A stretch of 13,220 bases of DNA from DASUSH01 sp036375215 (lineage in GTDB: Bacteria > Actinomycetota > Thermoleophilia > Solirubrobacterales > 70-9). The notes below the pieces were generated by a model. That model did no database searches. It saw only the letters and a program-made list of their open reading frames with translations, and was not told the DNA's origin. A program made the translations under genes and the position numbers. The stretch spans positions 1 through 13,220 of the forward strand of contig DASUSH010000021.1 of the NCBI GenBank assembly GCA_036375215.1, given 5' to 3'. Below, piece by piece: positions 5,229-12,438 of the stretch (the stretch's first letter is position 1; every line of letters begins with the position of its first letter).

Positions 5229-6041
5229 ATGGATTTCATTCGCGAGTACTACTTCGACTTCGGAGTGATGGGCGACAACTTCGGCGCCGTCTTCGACGGC
5301 TTCCTCCTCACGCTCAAGCTCTCGATCATCTCGGGCGTCCTGTCGCTCGTCTGGGGGCTGGTGCTCGCCGTCATGCGCCAGCTGCCGGGAAGGCCGCTGG
5401 CGCCGGTGCGGTGGCTCACGATCGGCTACATCGACGTCTTCCGCGGCGTCCCCCTGCTGCTCGTCCTCTTCCTGGTCTCCGGATTCCTCTCCGCGGCCCA
5501 GGCCGAGGACGTGATCCCGCGCTCGATCGGGATCCCGGAATGGTTCGGGCAGACGGCGCCATTCTGGTACGGGGTGATGTCCCTGACGCTCACCTACGGC
5601 GCCTACATGGCCGAGGTCTACCGCGCCGGCATCGAGGCGGTGCCGAGGGGGCAGACCGAGGCGGCGCGCTCGCTGGGGATGAGCCACGGCCAGGCGATGC
5701 GCTTCGTGATCGTCCCCCAGGCGGTGCGCAAGGTGATCCCGCCGCTCCTCAACGACTTCATCGCGCTCATGAAGGACACCTCCCTGGTCAGCGTGATCGG
5801 CGCGCTCGAGGTCGTGCAGGCCGGCTTCGACGTGCAGACCGCCGAGTTCAACGGCTCGGCTCTCGTCCTCGGCGCGCTCTTCTTCCTGGTCGTGACGATC
5901 CCGCTCGCCCGCGTCGTCGACTGGCTGATCGCGCGACAACAGCGGCGAACGTCGCGGAGCGGCGGCGACGACGGCGGCGACGTGATCGAGGTCGGCGGCG
6001 GGCCGACACCGGCCGCCGGCGGCAGGGCGGCGGGCGCGTGA
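5229..6041 (+). CDS. amino-acid ABC importer, permease (HisM/GlnP family)
   Basis: A 270-residue inner-membrane permease. Hydrophobic helices are seen around 24-49, 66-88, 112-130, 176-197 and 207-230. The cytoplasmic EAA coupling loop reads EAARSLGMSHGQAMRFVIVPQA (144-165, with the invariant Gly150 and Pro163), preceded by EVYRAGIEAVPRGQ, both diagnostic for the HisM/GlnP family; DVFRGVPLLLVLF (69-81) is another family block. A short extra segment (SAAQAEDVIPRSIGIPEWFG, 88-107) lies between helices, probably outside. The C-terminus after residue 236 is a long polar Arg/Gly/Asp-rich tail without family counterpart that I know. AGGGAG four bases before ATG 5229 sets the start. Only one permease gene is present, so it presumably works as a homodimer. 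Confidence 0.92.
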   Translation: MDFIREYYFDFGVMGDNFGAVFDGFLLTLKLSIISGVLSLVWGLVLAVMRQLPGRPLAPVRWLTIGYIDVFRGVPLLLVLFLVSGFLSAAQAEDVIPRSIGIPEWFGQTAPFWYGVMSLTLTYGAYMAEVYRAGIEAVPRGQTEAARSLGMSHGQAMRFVIVPQAVRKVIPPLLNDFIALMKDTSLVSVIGALEVVQAGFDVQTAEFNGSALVLGALFFLVVTIPLARVVDWLIARQQRRTSRSGGDDGGDVIEVGGGPTPAAGGRAAGA

Positions 6042-6829
6042 TGGCCGAGCAGCCCGACACCGGCGGCGGCGAGACGGCAGTGGACCCCAGCCACTACCTC
6101 TGCCTCGAGGGCGTCCACAAGCGCTTCGGCAAGCTCCAGGTGCTGCGCGGGGTCAACCTCGACGTCCGCAAGGGCGAGGTGGTCTGCGTGCTCGGCCCGA
6201 GCGGGTCGGGCAAGTCCACGCTCCTGCGCTGCATCAACCTGCTCGAGCCGCCCGAGCAGGGCCGGATCCTGCTCGAGGGCAAGGAGATCACCGGCGGCAA
6301 CGCCTCGGACAGCGCCGACTTCGTCCGCCGTCGCGTCGGGATGGTGTTCCAGTCGTTCAACCTGTTCCCGCACAAGTGCGCGCTCGACAACGTCACGATG
6401 GCCCAGCGGACGGTGCTCGATCGCAGCGAGAAGGAGGCGGCGAAGAAGGGGCGGGAGCTGCTCGAGCGCGTCGGGCTCGCCGAGAAGGCGGGCGAGTTCC
6501 CCGAGCGCCTCTCCGGCGGCCAGCAGCAGCGGGTCGCGATCGCTCGGGCGCTGGCGATGGACCCGCAGGTGATCCTCTTCGACGAGGTGACGAGCGCGCT
6601 CGACCCCGAGCTCGTCGGCGACGTCCTCGACGTGATGAAGGAGCTCGCCTCCGAGGGCATGACGATGATCGTCGTCACCCACGAGATCGGCTTCGCGCGC
6701 GACGTCGCCGACCGCGTGGTGTTCATGGACGGCGGGGTGATCGTCGAGGAGGGGCCGCCGGCCGACGTCCTGGGCGCGCCGAAGAACGAGCGCACCAAGA
6801 AGTTCCTCGGCAAGGTGCTGGAGCACTGA
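6041..6829 (+). CDS. amino-acid ABC importer, ATPase (GlnQ/HisP family)
   Basis: A 262-residue ABC ATPase that powers the importer from the cytoplasmic face. Motifs in order: Walker A GPSGSGKST (52-60, Lys58), Q-loop VFQSFNLFPH (102-111), signature LSGGQQQR (157-164), Walker B VILFDE (177-182), D-loop SALD (185-188) and switch His214 in VVTHEIGFA. SFNLFPH and VVTHEIGFARDVADRV are typical of the polar amino-acid subfamily (PAAT). The residues before about 20 are a short non-conserved lead. ATG 6041 overlaps the permease stop by one base (TGATG); GTG 6038 is in frame and would overlap it as GTGA. The 3' end overlaps the next gene's inferred CTG start. All catalytic residues are present. Confidence 0.95.
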   Translation: MAEQPDTGGGETAVDPSHYLCLEGVHKRFGKLQVLRGVNLDVRKGEVVCVLGPSGSGKSTLLRCINLLEPPEQGRILLEGKEITGGNASDSADFVRRRVGMVFQSFNLFPHKCALDNVTMAQRTVLDRSEKEAAKKGRELLERVGLAEKAGEFPERLSGGQQQRVAIARALAMDPQVILFDEVTSALDPELVGDVLDVMKELASEGMTMIVVTHEIGFARDVADRVVFMDGGVIVEEGPPADVLGAPKNERTKKFLGKVLEH

Positions 6830-7725
6830 GCGCCGCGCCCGCGGCGCTCGACGTCGCGATCGTCTCCTACCGCTGCGAGGACCTGCTGCGGAACTGCCTG
6901 CGCTCGCTCGAGGAGCACCCGCCCGCGCGGGAGATGACGGTGAGCGTCGTCGACAACGCCTCGGGCGACGGCACCCCCGAGATGGTCGAGCGCGAGTTCC
7001 CCGGCGTGAGCCTCGTCCGCGCACCCGGCAACGTCGGCTTCAGCGCCGCCAACAACATCGCGATCCGCGGCTCGCGCAATCCCTACGTGCTCGTCCTGAA
7101 CCCCGACACCAGGGTCACCGAGGGCGCGCTCGAGCGCGTCTGCACCGTGCTCGACCGCGACCCGAAGGTCGGCATCGCCGGCCCCAAGCTCGTGCTCGAG
7201 GACGGCAGCCTCGATCACGCCGCGAAGCGCTCGTTCCCGACCCCGCTCGGCGCGCTCGCCCACTTCACCGGGGTCGGCCGGCGCGAGGACGCGGGCGGGC
7301 GGCTCGCCCAGTATCGGGCCCCCGAGCGCGGCGCCGACGAGGCGGGCTCGGTCGACGCGGTGAACGGCGCCTTCATGCTGATCCGCCGCTCCGCGCTCGA
7401 GGAGCTCGGCGGGTTCGACGAGGGCTACTGGATGTACATGGAGGACCTCGACCTCTGCTACCGCTTCGACGCCGAGGGCTGGGTGACGTGGTACGAGCCG
7501 GCCGCCGTCGTGGTCCATGTCAAGGCCGGCACCAGCGGCCCGATCCGCAACGCGAAGCTGAACCGCGCCTTCCACTACGGCATGTTCCGCTTCTACCGCA
7601 AGTTCTACGCCCCCCACCGCGCGCCGATCGTGAACGGCTTCATCTATCTGGGCATCGGCGTGAAGCTCGCCGTCTCGCTCGTGCGGGGAGCCTTCGCCCG
7701 AGTCGTGAAAGGGTCCGCCGCGTGA
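6826..7725 (+). CDS. family 2 glycosyltransferase (rhamnosyltransferase-like)
   Basis: A 299-residue inverting GT-A glycosyltransferase that transfers a nucleotide-activated sugar to a surface-glycan or lipid-linked acceptor. Motifs: LDVAIVSYRCEDLLRNCLRS (8-27), VVDNASGDGT (41-50), APGNVGFSAANN (66-77), metal-binding-type LNPDTRV (91-97), NGAFMLIRR (180-188), GFDEGYWMYMEDLDLCYR (196-213; Glu206-Asp207 is the likely catalytic-base region). This layout is that of WbbL-like rhamnosyltransferases. Residues 270-287 are hydrophobic and may bind the membrane. There is no ATG, GTG or TTG in frame from the ATPase stop to ATG 6934, and starting there would remove the first beta strand of the fold. CTG 6826 overlaps the ATPase stop as CTGA, with AAGGTG (6812-6817) eight bases upstream, so it is the inferred start. 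The acceptor is unknown. Confidence 0.92.
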   Translation: MSAAPAALDVAIVSYRCEDLLRNCLRSLEEHPPAREMTVSVVDNASGDGTPEMVEREFPGVSLVRAPGNVGFSAANNIAIRGSRNPYVLVLNPDTRVTEGALERVCTVLDRDPKVGIAGPKLVLEDGSLDHAAKRSFPTPLGALAHFTGVGRREDAGGRLAQYRAPERGADEAGSVDAVNGAFMLIRRSALEELGGFDEGYWMYMEDLDLCYRFDAEGWVTWYEPAAVVVHVKAGTSGPIRNAKLNRAFHYGMFRFYRKFYAPHRAPIVNGFIYLGIGVKLAVSLVRGAFARVVKGSAA

Positions 7726-8486
7726 GCGAACCGGAAGCCGGCCGGGCGACGCTGCCGACCGACGAGATCGAGTGGATCCGGCGCACCAGGCGCCATCCCC
7801 GGCCGACCCAGCCGGACTACCTCGTCCTGCGCCGGCTCGTCGAGCACGTCGGGGCGGCGCTCGCGCGGCTCGGCGGCGGGCCGCTCGAGGTCCTCGACGT
7901 CTTCTGCGGGACGCGGCCCTACGAGGACCTGATGCCGGCGGGATCGAAGGTGACCGGCTACGACATCGACGACCGCTACGGCTCGGCCGACGTCACCGGC
8001 GAGGAGTTCCTGCCCTTCGACGACGAGTCCTTCGACCTCGTCTTCTTCGCCGAGGGCTTCTTCTACTCGCCCGACCCCGGCGCGGCCGCCGCGGAGATGC
8101 TGCGGATCGCGCGCCCCGGGGGCTCGACGATCGTCACCCTCCCGCTCGTCTGGGAGTACCGCGCCGACCGCCTCGAGCACCGCTTCACCGCGCCCGAGCT
8201 CGCGCGCGTCTTCGAGCGCGCCGGGTGGAGCGATGTCGAGGCGCGCGAGGTGGGTGGGTACGCGGTCTCCTGGTCGCTCCTCACCGGCCGCATCATGCGG
8301 GCGGTGGAGGAGAGCGCGCGCGCCCGCAGCCGGCTCGGCTGGCGCCTGCGCCGGCTCTTCGCGGCCGCCTACGTCGCGATGAACGCGATCGCGGTGCTCG
8401 CCGACCGCTTCGAGCGCCGGGTCTGGCGCCCGCAGCCCTACGTGCTGCCGCCCGACATCATCCTCACCGCGCGCAGGCCGCGTTGA
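7722..8486 (+). CDS. class I SAM-dependent methyltransferase
   Basis: A 254-residue methyltransferase of the Methyltransf_11 type. The SAM-binding strand and loop read VLDVFCGTRPYEDLM (57-71), a DxxCGTrPY variant of the usual glycine-rich motif that I associate with methyltransferases in glycan clusters. Following are GYDIDDRYGSADV (79-91, acidic residue at the second strand), LPFDDESFDLVFFAEGFFY (97-115) and MLRIARPGGSTIVTLPLVWE (126-145). The C-terminal third (about 185-254) has a basic amphipathic helix region and a hydrophobic stretch AAAYVAMNAIAVLA (214-227) that could touch the membrane. GTG 7722 overlaps the glycosyltransferase stop as GTGA, with AAAGGG eight bases upstream. The location between a glycosyltransferase and a deacetylase suggests a sugar or lipid-glycan substrate. 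Confidence 0.9.
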   Translation: MSEPEAGRATLPTDEIEWIRRTRRHPRPTQPDYLVLRRLVEHVGAALARLGGGPLEVLDVFCGTRPYEDLMPAGSKVTGYDIDDRYGSADVTGEEFLPFDDESFDLVFFAEGFFYSPDPGAAAAEMLRIARPGGSTIVTLPLVWEYRADRLEHRFTAPELARVFERAGWSDVEAREVGGYAVSWSLLTGRIMRAVEESARARSRLGWRLRRLFAAAYVAMNAIAVLADRFERRVWRPQPYVLPPDIILTARRPR

Positions 8487-9991
8487 TCGCGATCCTCGCC
8501 GACGCGGCCGAGGTGCCGGCGGCGTCGGCGGTCTGGGGACGCGAGAACCGGGCGCTGGCGGCGGCCGAGCGCTCCGCCCTCTGCTGGCTCACGCTGGCGC
8601 GGCTCCTGGGCTGGGAGCCGGAGCTCCGCCGCCCCGGGGACGAGCCCGAGCTCGGCGAGGGGATCCGCTGCGCCGTGATCGCGCGCGACCCCGGCTCGAT
8701 CACCGCCGCCGAGGCCGGCGCGCTCGCCGCCCGCCTCGAGCGCGAGCCGATGCTCGTCGTCTCCCCCGCCCCGCCCCCCGGCTCGCCGCTCGCCGAGCTC
8801 ACCGGGCGCGCCGCGGGCGGGGACTCGATCGCCACGGCCGCGCTCGCCTGGCGCGGCCCCGGCGGCGCGCGCGAGTGGGAGGCCTGGCCGACCGTGGCCG
8901 TCGCGAGCCTCGCGGGCCCGGGCCCCGCCGCGACCTGGGCGACGATCGGCGACTTGCCGCTCGTCGTCGCCGCCGAGGCCGGCAACGGCGCCGTCGCGAC
9001 GCTCGCCGCGCACCCGGTCGAGCTGATCGACGCGGCGCCGTCGGGGAGCGGCCTCCTGAAGCAGCTCCTGACCCGCGGGATCCCGGGCCGGATCGACTGG
9101 CTCGAGCTCGAGGGCTGGGTGATCCCGCGGCTCGACGACCCCGGCAGCTGCTCGAGCGCGCACCTCGACGGCTGGGCGCACCGCAGCGTGAGCGCGGCCG
9201 AGTGGGAGGCGGTCGGCCGCGACCTCGCCGCGCGCGACGCCCGCATCACGATCGGGTACGTGCCCGGCTGGGTCGACGACGGCGACCCCGCCCGGGGCGA
9301 GCTGCGGATCGGCGGCAAGACGGTCGATCGGGTGCCGGGCCGGGTCCACCCCTCCCCGCTCGTCACCTACGACGCCGCCGAGACGCCGCAGGACAACCCC
9401 GAGGGACTGCGCGGCCTCGAGGCGCTGCGCCGCGCCGGCGCCGCCGACCTCGAGCTCCACGGCTACACGCACCTGCGGCCGATCTACACGGAGGAGGGCG
9501 GCCCCTACGCCGCCTGGGCGGCGGCGCCGAACCGCCACGAGGGCGTCGGCTGGTACCGCGAGCTCGAGGGGCTCGAGCCCCCGCCCGGCGTGCCCGGGCC
9601 GGTCGCGACCGGGGTCGAGGCCCTCGCCGAGCACCTCGGCCCCCCGTCGGCGCTCTGCTGCCCGGGTCACGCCTGCTCCCCCGCCGCGTCCGAGAGCGCC
9701 GCCCGCGCCGGCCTCGACCTGATCGCCGCCGAGACGCTCGCGATCCGCCACGGCGAGCGGCTCGCCTGGTGCGACCACGTCCGCAACCCCTACGCGGACG
9801 GCGCCGCCGGACCCTGGCTGGAGTCGGGCCTGCCCGTCGTCGCCTGCCTGCACGACCGCGACCTCGTCATGAACGGGACCGGCTGGCTAGCCGAGCGGCT
9901 CGACGAGTGGCGCGCGCACGGCGCCACCCGGTTCGCGACGTTGGGCGACCTCGCCGCCGCCCTGGCCGGCGGCGCTCAGCCGAGCTCGTAG
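8483..9991 (+). CDS. NodB-like polysaccharide deacetylase with large N-terminal domain
   Basis: A 502-residue protein with two regions. Residues 205-490 look like a NodB-homology (CE4/DUF2334-like) domain: WVIPRLDDPG (212-221) supplies the paired aspartates, LELHGYTHLRP (323-333) the H-x3-H metal site (His326, His330), LCCPGHACSP (391-400) the Pro-Gly-containing strand loop, and ACLHDRD (454-460) the final His. Such enzymes remove acetyl groups from sugar amines in the cell wall or in exported polysaccharide. Residues 1-200 (alternating strands and helices, e.g. IRCAVIARD, MLVVSPAPPPGSP, LPLVVAAEAGNG) look like an alpha/beta domain of glutamine-amidotransferase-like type, without an obvious catalytic triad; this is inference. 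No signal peptide is seen, which is odd for a cell-surface enzyme. TTG 8483 overlaps the methyltransferase stop as TTGA and is the only close start. Its 3' end overlaps the opposite gene by 16 bases. Confidence 0.8.
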   Translation: MIAILADAAEVPAASAVWGRENRALAAAERSALCWLTLARLLGWEPELRRPGDEPELGEGIRCAVIARDPGSITAAEAGALAARLEREPMLVVSPAPPPGSPLAELTGRAAGGDSIATAALAWRGPGGAREWEAWPTVAVASLAGPGPAATWATIGDLPLVVAAEAGNGAVATLAAHPVELIDAAPSGSGLLKQLLTRGIPGRIDWLELEGWVIPRLDDPGSCSSAHLDGWAHRSVSAAEWEAVGRDLAARDARITIGYVPGWVDDGDPARGELRIGGKTVDRVPGRVHPSPLVTYDAAETPQDNPEGLRGLEALRRAGAADLELHGYTHLRPIYTEEGGPYAAWAAAPNRHEGVGWYRELEGLEPPPGVPGPVATGVEALAEHLGPPSALCCPGHACSPAASESAARAGLDLIAAETLAIRHGERLAWCDHVRNPYADGAAGPWLESGLPVVACLHDRDLVMNGTGWLAERLDEWRAHGATRFATLGDLAAALAGGAQPSS

Positions 9992-10554
9992 CGCAGCTCG
10001 ACCATCCCGGTCTCGAACACGCTCGTGCCGGTGAGCTGCAGCGGCCCGCCCGGGAGGGCGCGGTCGAAGAGGCGCTTGCCCTCCCCCAGGACGACGGGCA
10101 CCACCGTCACCAGGACCTCGTCGAGTAGGCCCGCCTCCGCGAACTGGGAGGCGACGCCGCCGCCGCCGACGATCCAGATGTTCCGCTCGCCCGCTGCGGC
10201 GGCGAGCTCCGCGTGGACCTCGGCGGCGTCGCCGGGCCCCACGCGGACATCAGCGCCCTCGGGCACCGGCAGGTCGCGGCTCGAGAGCACGCGGTAGGGC
10301 TTGCCCGGGTAGGGCCACTTGCTCGCGCCTTCGTGCTCGAGGATGAACTCGTAGGTCGCCGAGCCGCTCACGAGCGCGCCCACGCCGTCGTAGAAGCGCT
10401 CGTAGGAGCCGCCTCCGGACATCGGGCCGGGCTCGATCGGGCCTTCGCCGGAGTAGCTGCCCTCGTAGCCCAGCAGCCAGTCCAGGCCGTCGTCCAGCTC
10501 GGCGATGAACCCGTCGAGCGTCTGCGCGGCGTAGTACTGGACCCTGCTAGCCAT
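9976..10554 (-). CDS. RibD C-terminal / dihydrofolate-reductase-fold protein
   Basis: A 192-residue reductase-fold protein. Family signs are the N-terminal strand and loop YYAAQTLDGFIAELDDGLDW (7-26), LVSGSATYEF (61-70), the nucleotide-loop NIWIVGGGGVASQF (125-138) and DEVLVTVVPVVLGEGKRLF (145-163). These are the marks of the YwjB/RibD C-terminal group, which bind NADPH; the natural substrate of stand-alone members is usually unknown. It lacks the deaminase half of RibD and no riboflavin gene is near, so I do not assign riboflavin synthesis. ATG 10554 lies inside the end of the upstream fusion gene (8-base overlap), so translation is probably coupled. Its 3' end overlaps the deacetylase gene. 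Confidence 0.9.
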   Translation of the reverse strand: MASRVQYYAAQTLDGFIAELDDGLDWLLGYEGSYSGEGPIEPGPMSGGGSYERFYDGVGALVSGSATYEFILEHEGASKWPYPGKPYRVLSSRDLPVPEGADVRVGPGDAAEVHAELAAAAGERNIWIVGGGGVASQFAEAGLLDEVLVTVVPVVLGEGKRLFDRALPGGPLQLTGTSVFETGMVELRYELG

Positions 10555-12433
10555 CGCGGCGGGCGAGAATAGCGATCGTGCCGCCGCGGCCGGCGAGCCC
10601 CGAGATCGCCTCGGCGACGGCGGCGAGCGGCGCGAGGGCCGTCAGCAGGATCGTCGGGACCAGGTTGCGGGCGCTGGGGCGGGCGTTGCGCTTGATCAGG
10701 TTGTACGCGTAGGAGGGCGTCGTCGTCGCGCGGTCGAGCCAGGCCTGCCACATCCCGAACGGGTTGTGCTCGAGCAGGACGTGCTCCGTGCGCTCGGAGC
10801 GGAAACCGTGGCGGCGCAGGAGCCTGTCGAGCCCCTTCGGGGTGAAGTGGTGGCGATGGCGCGGGACGTCGAGGTGGAGCCAGCGCGCCCCGCCGATCCG
10901 CGCCTGGATGCTCGCGACGTTCGGGACGCCGAGCACGAGCGCGCCGCCGGGCCGCAGCCAGCCGCGCACCCGCTCGAGTGCGGCGCCGGGGTCCTCGACG
11001 TGCTCGAGCACGTGCCAGAGCAGGACCGCGTCCAGGCTCTCCGGCTCCACCCGGGCGTCCTCGAGCGAGGCGCGCGCCAGCTCGACCCCCCGCCCGCGGG
11101 CGATCTCCACCGCGGCCGCCGAGGGCTCGAACCCCTGCGCGTCATAGCCGGCGTCGCGGGCCATGACCACGAACCGCCCCTGGCCCGCCCCGGCCTCCAG
11201 CACCCGCGCCGGCGGCTGCGCCCCGCGCCGCAGGATCGCGAGCTTCTGGCGCTCGTAGGCGCGCCGCACCGCCTCAACCAGCGCGCCGAGCCGGGTCGTC
11301 TCGGCGGCGTAGACGCCGGTCTCGTAGAGCTCGGGGGCCGGCTCGCCGGCGGTCTCGGCGCTGCCGCAGGCGCTGCAGCGGTAGAGCAGGTAGCGGGCCT
11401 CGATCGCGGGGTCCTGCGGCAGGGCGGCGCGCCAGCGCGCGAGCGGGCCGCCGCAGGCGGAGCAGCGCTCCGGCACCGGCTCGTCGACGAGCGGGCGCGG
11501 ATCGGGCTCCTGTCCCCCTCCCCAGTACGCCGGCAACGCCGAGAGCCGCCGTTTCAGCGCCCGCGGCAGCAGGCGGTGGCGCGCGCCGAGCTGGAGGCCC
11601 GCGAACTTCGCGCCCTCGTACAGCGCCGCGTAGGGGATCTGCCGCGCCTCGCCCTCGCGGGCGAGCCAGGCGACCTCCTCGCGCGCGTAGCGCAGCGCCT
11701 CGCCGCGCAGGGCGCGGGCCGACGGCCGCTCGCCGGCGAGGTAGGCGCGGTCAGCGGACGCGCCGGAGTCGAAGAAGCGCCGGAAGGCCGCGCCGACCGT
11801 GTAGGGATGCGAGTGGCGGACCTCCGCCCCGGGCTCGTAGCGCAGCGAGCGCCCGGCGAGCAGCACCCGCACCGCCCACTCCTGGTCCTCGCTCATGATG
11901 ATGTCGTCGGCGAAGCGGAACTCCTCCCAGGCCGAGCGCCGGATCGCCGCGTTCACGTTCGAGAAGAGCGTCGTGCGCAGGTCGAGCTCGCCCCGGCCGT
12001 TCACGGCCTGCGTGCGCGGCCACGGCCCGTAGAGGAAGTCGAGGAAGAAGCGCTCCGGCGCGCTCGCCCCCGCGTGCGGTAGCTGGCGGCCGTAGACGCC
12101 CGCGACGCCGGGGTCCGCGTCGAGGGGCGCGACGAGGCGCTCGAGCCAGTCGTCGGCGGGCGCGAACGCGTCCTGGGTCGTGAAGACGAGGGTCTCACCG
12201 GAGGCGAGCTCGGCGGCGAGGTTGCGGGTCGCGCCGTGGTTGAACTCGGCGAGCGCGATCTCGTGGACGCGGGCGCCGAGCCCGCGGGCGAGCTCCGCGC
12301 TGCCGTCCTCGGAGGCGGAGTCGACGACGACGACCTCGACCTCGCGGTCCGTTCGCTGGGCGCTGATCGCCTCGAGGCAGCGGCGCAGGTCCTCCCCGCC
12401 GTTGCGGACGGGGATCAGGACGGAGACGTCCAC
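10547..12433 (-). CDS. glycosyltransferase - zinc ribbon - methyltransferase fusion protein
   Basis: A 628-residue bifunctional protein. Residues 1-300 are a GT2 domain: VSVLIPVRNGGEDLRRCL (3-20), VVVDSASEDGS (35-45), FNHGATRNLAA (64-74, typical of rhamnosyltransferases), TTQDAF (85-90, the acidic metal-site position), NVNAAIRR (159-166) and MSEDQEWAVRV (180-190, catalytic-base region). Residues 324-356 hold a zinc ribbon, CSACGG and CSACGS (Cys324, 327, 353, 356). Residues 385-545 are a class I methyltransferase: VLEAGAGQGRFV (411-422), GFEPS (434-438), LLWHVLEHVEDP (471-482), LRPGGALVLGVPN (493-505) and HRHHFTPKGLDRLL (526-539), a set like Methyltransf_23. A hydrophobic stretch at about 590-615 may attach it to the membrane. 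The start is GTG 12433, 5 bases after the lipoprotein stop. Expected role: adding a sugar and methylating the same glycan or glycolipid; substrates unknown. Confidence 0.92.
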   Translation of the reverse strand: MDVSVLIPVRNGGEDLRRCLEAISAQRTDREVEVVVVDSASEDGSAELARGLGARVHEIALAEFNHGATRNLAAELASGETLVFTTQDAFAPADDWLERLVAPLDADPGVAGVYGRQLPHAGASAPERFFLDFLYGPWPRTQAVNGRGELDLRTTLFSNVNAAIRRSAWEEFRFADDIIMSEDQEWAVRVLLAGRSLRYEPGAEVRHSHPYTVGAAFRRFFDSGASADRAYLAGERPSARALRGEALRYAREEVAWLAREGEARQIPYAALYEGAKFAGLQLGARHRLLPRALKRRLSALPAYWGGGQEPDPRPLVDEPVPERCSACGGPLARWRAALPQDPAIEARYLLYRCSACGSAETAGEPAPELYETGVYAAETTRLGALVEAVRRAYERQKLAILRRGAQPPARVLEAGAGQGRFVVMARDAGYDAQGFEPSAAAVEIARGRGVELARASLEDARVEPESLDAVLLWHVLEHVEDPGAALERVRGWLRPGGALVLGVPNVASIQARIGGARWLHLDVPRHRHHFTPKGLDRLLRRHGFRSERTEHVLLEHNPFGMWQAWLDRATTTPSYAYNLIKRNARPSARNLVPTILLTALAPLAAVAEAISGLAGRGGTIAILARRDG

Positions 12434-12438
12434 GCTGC

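Noticed and set aside
6376..6825. N-terminal extension of the glycosyltransferase frame back to 6376
   Set aside because: The extension is antisense-like Arg-rich sequence overlapping the core of the ATPase in another frame and has no similarity to a glycosyltransferase.
9976..10554. Riboflavin-pathway RibD or true dihydrofolate reductase
   Set aside because: There is no deaminase domain and no riboflavin or folate gene nearby. The sequence fits the stand-alone RibD-C group of unknown substrate.
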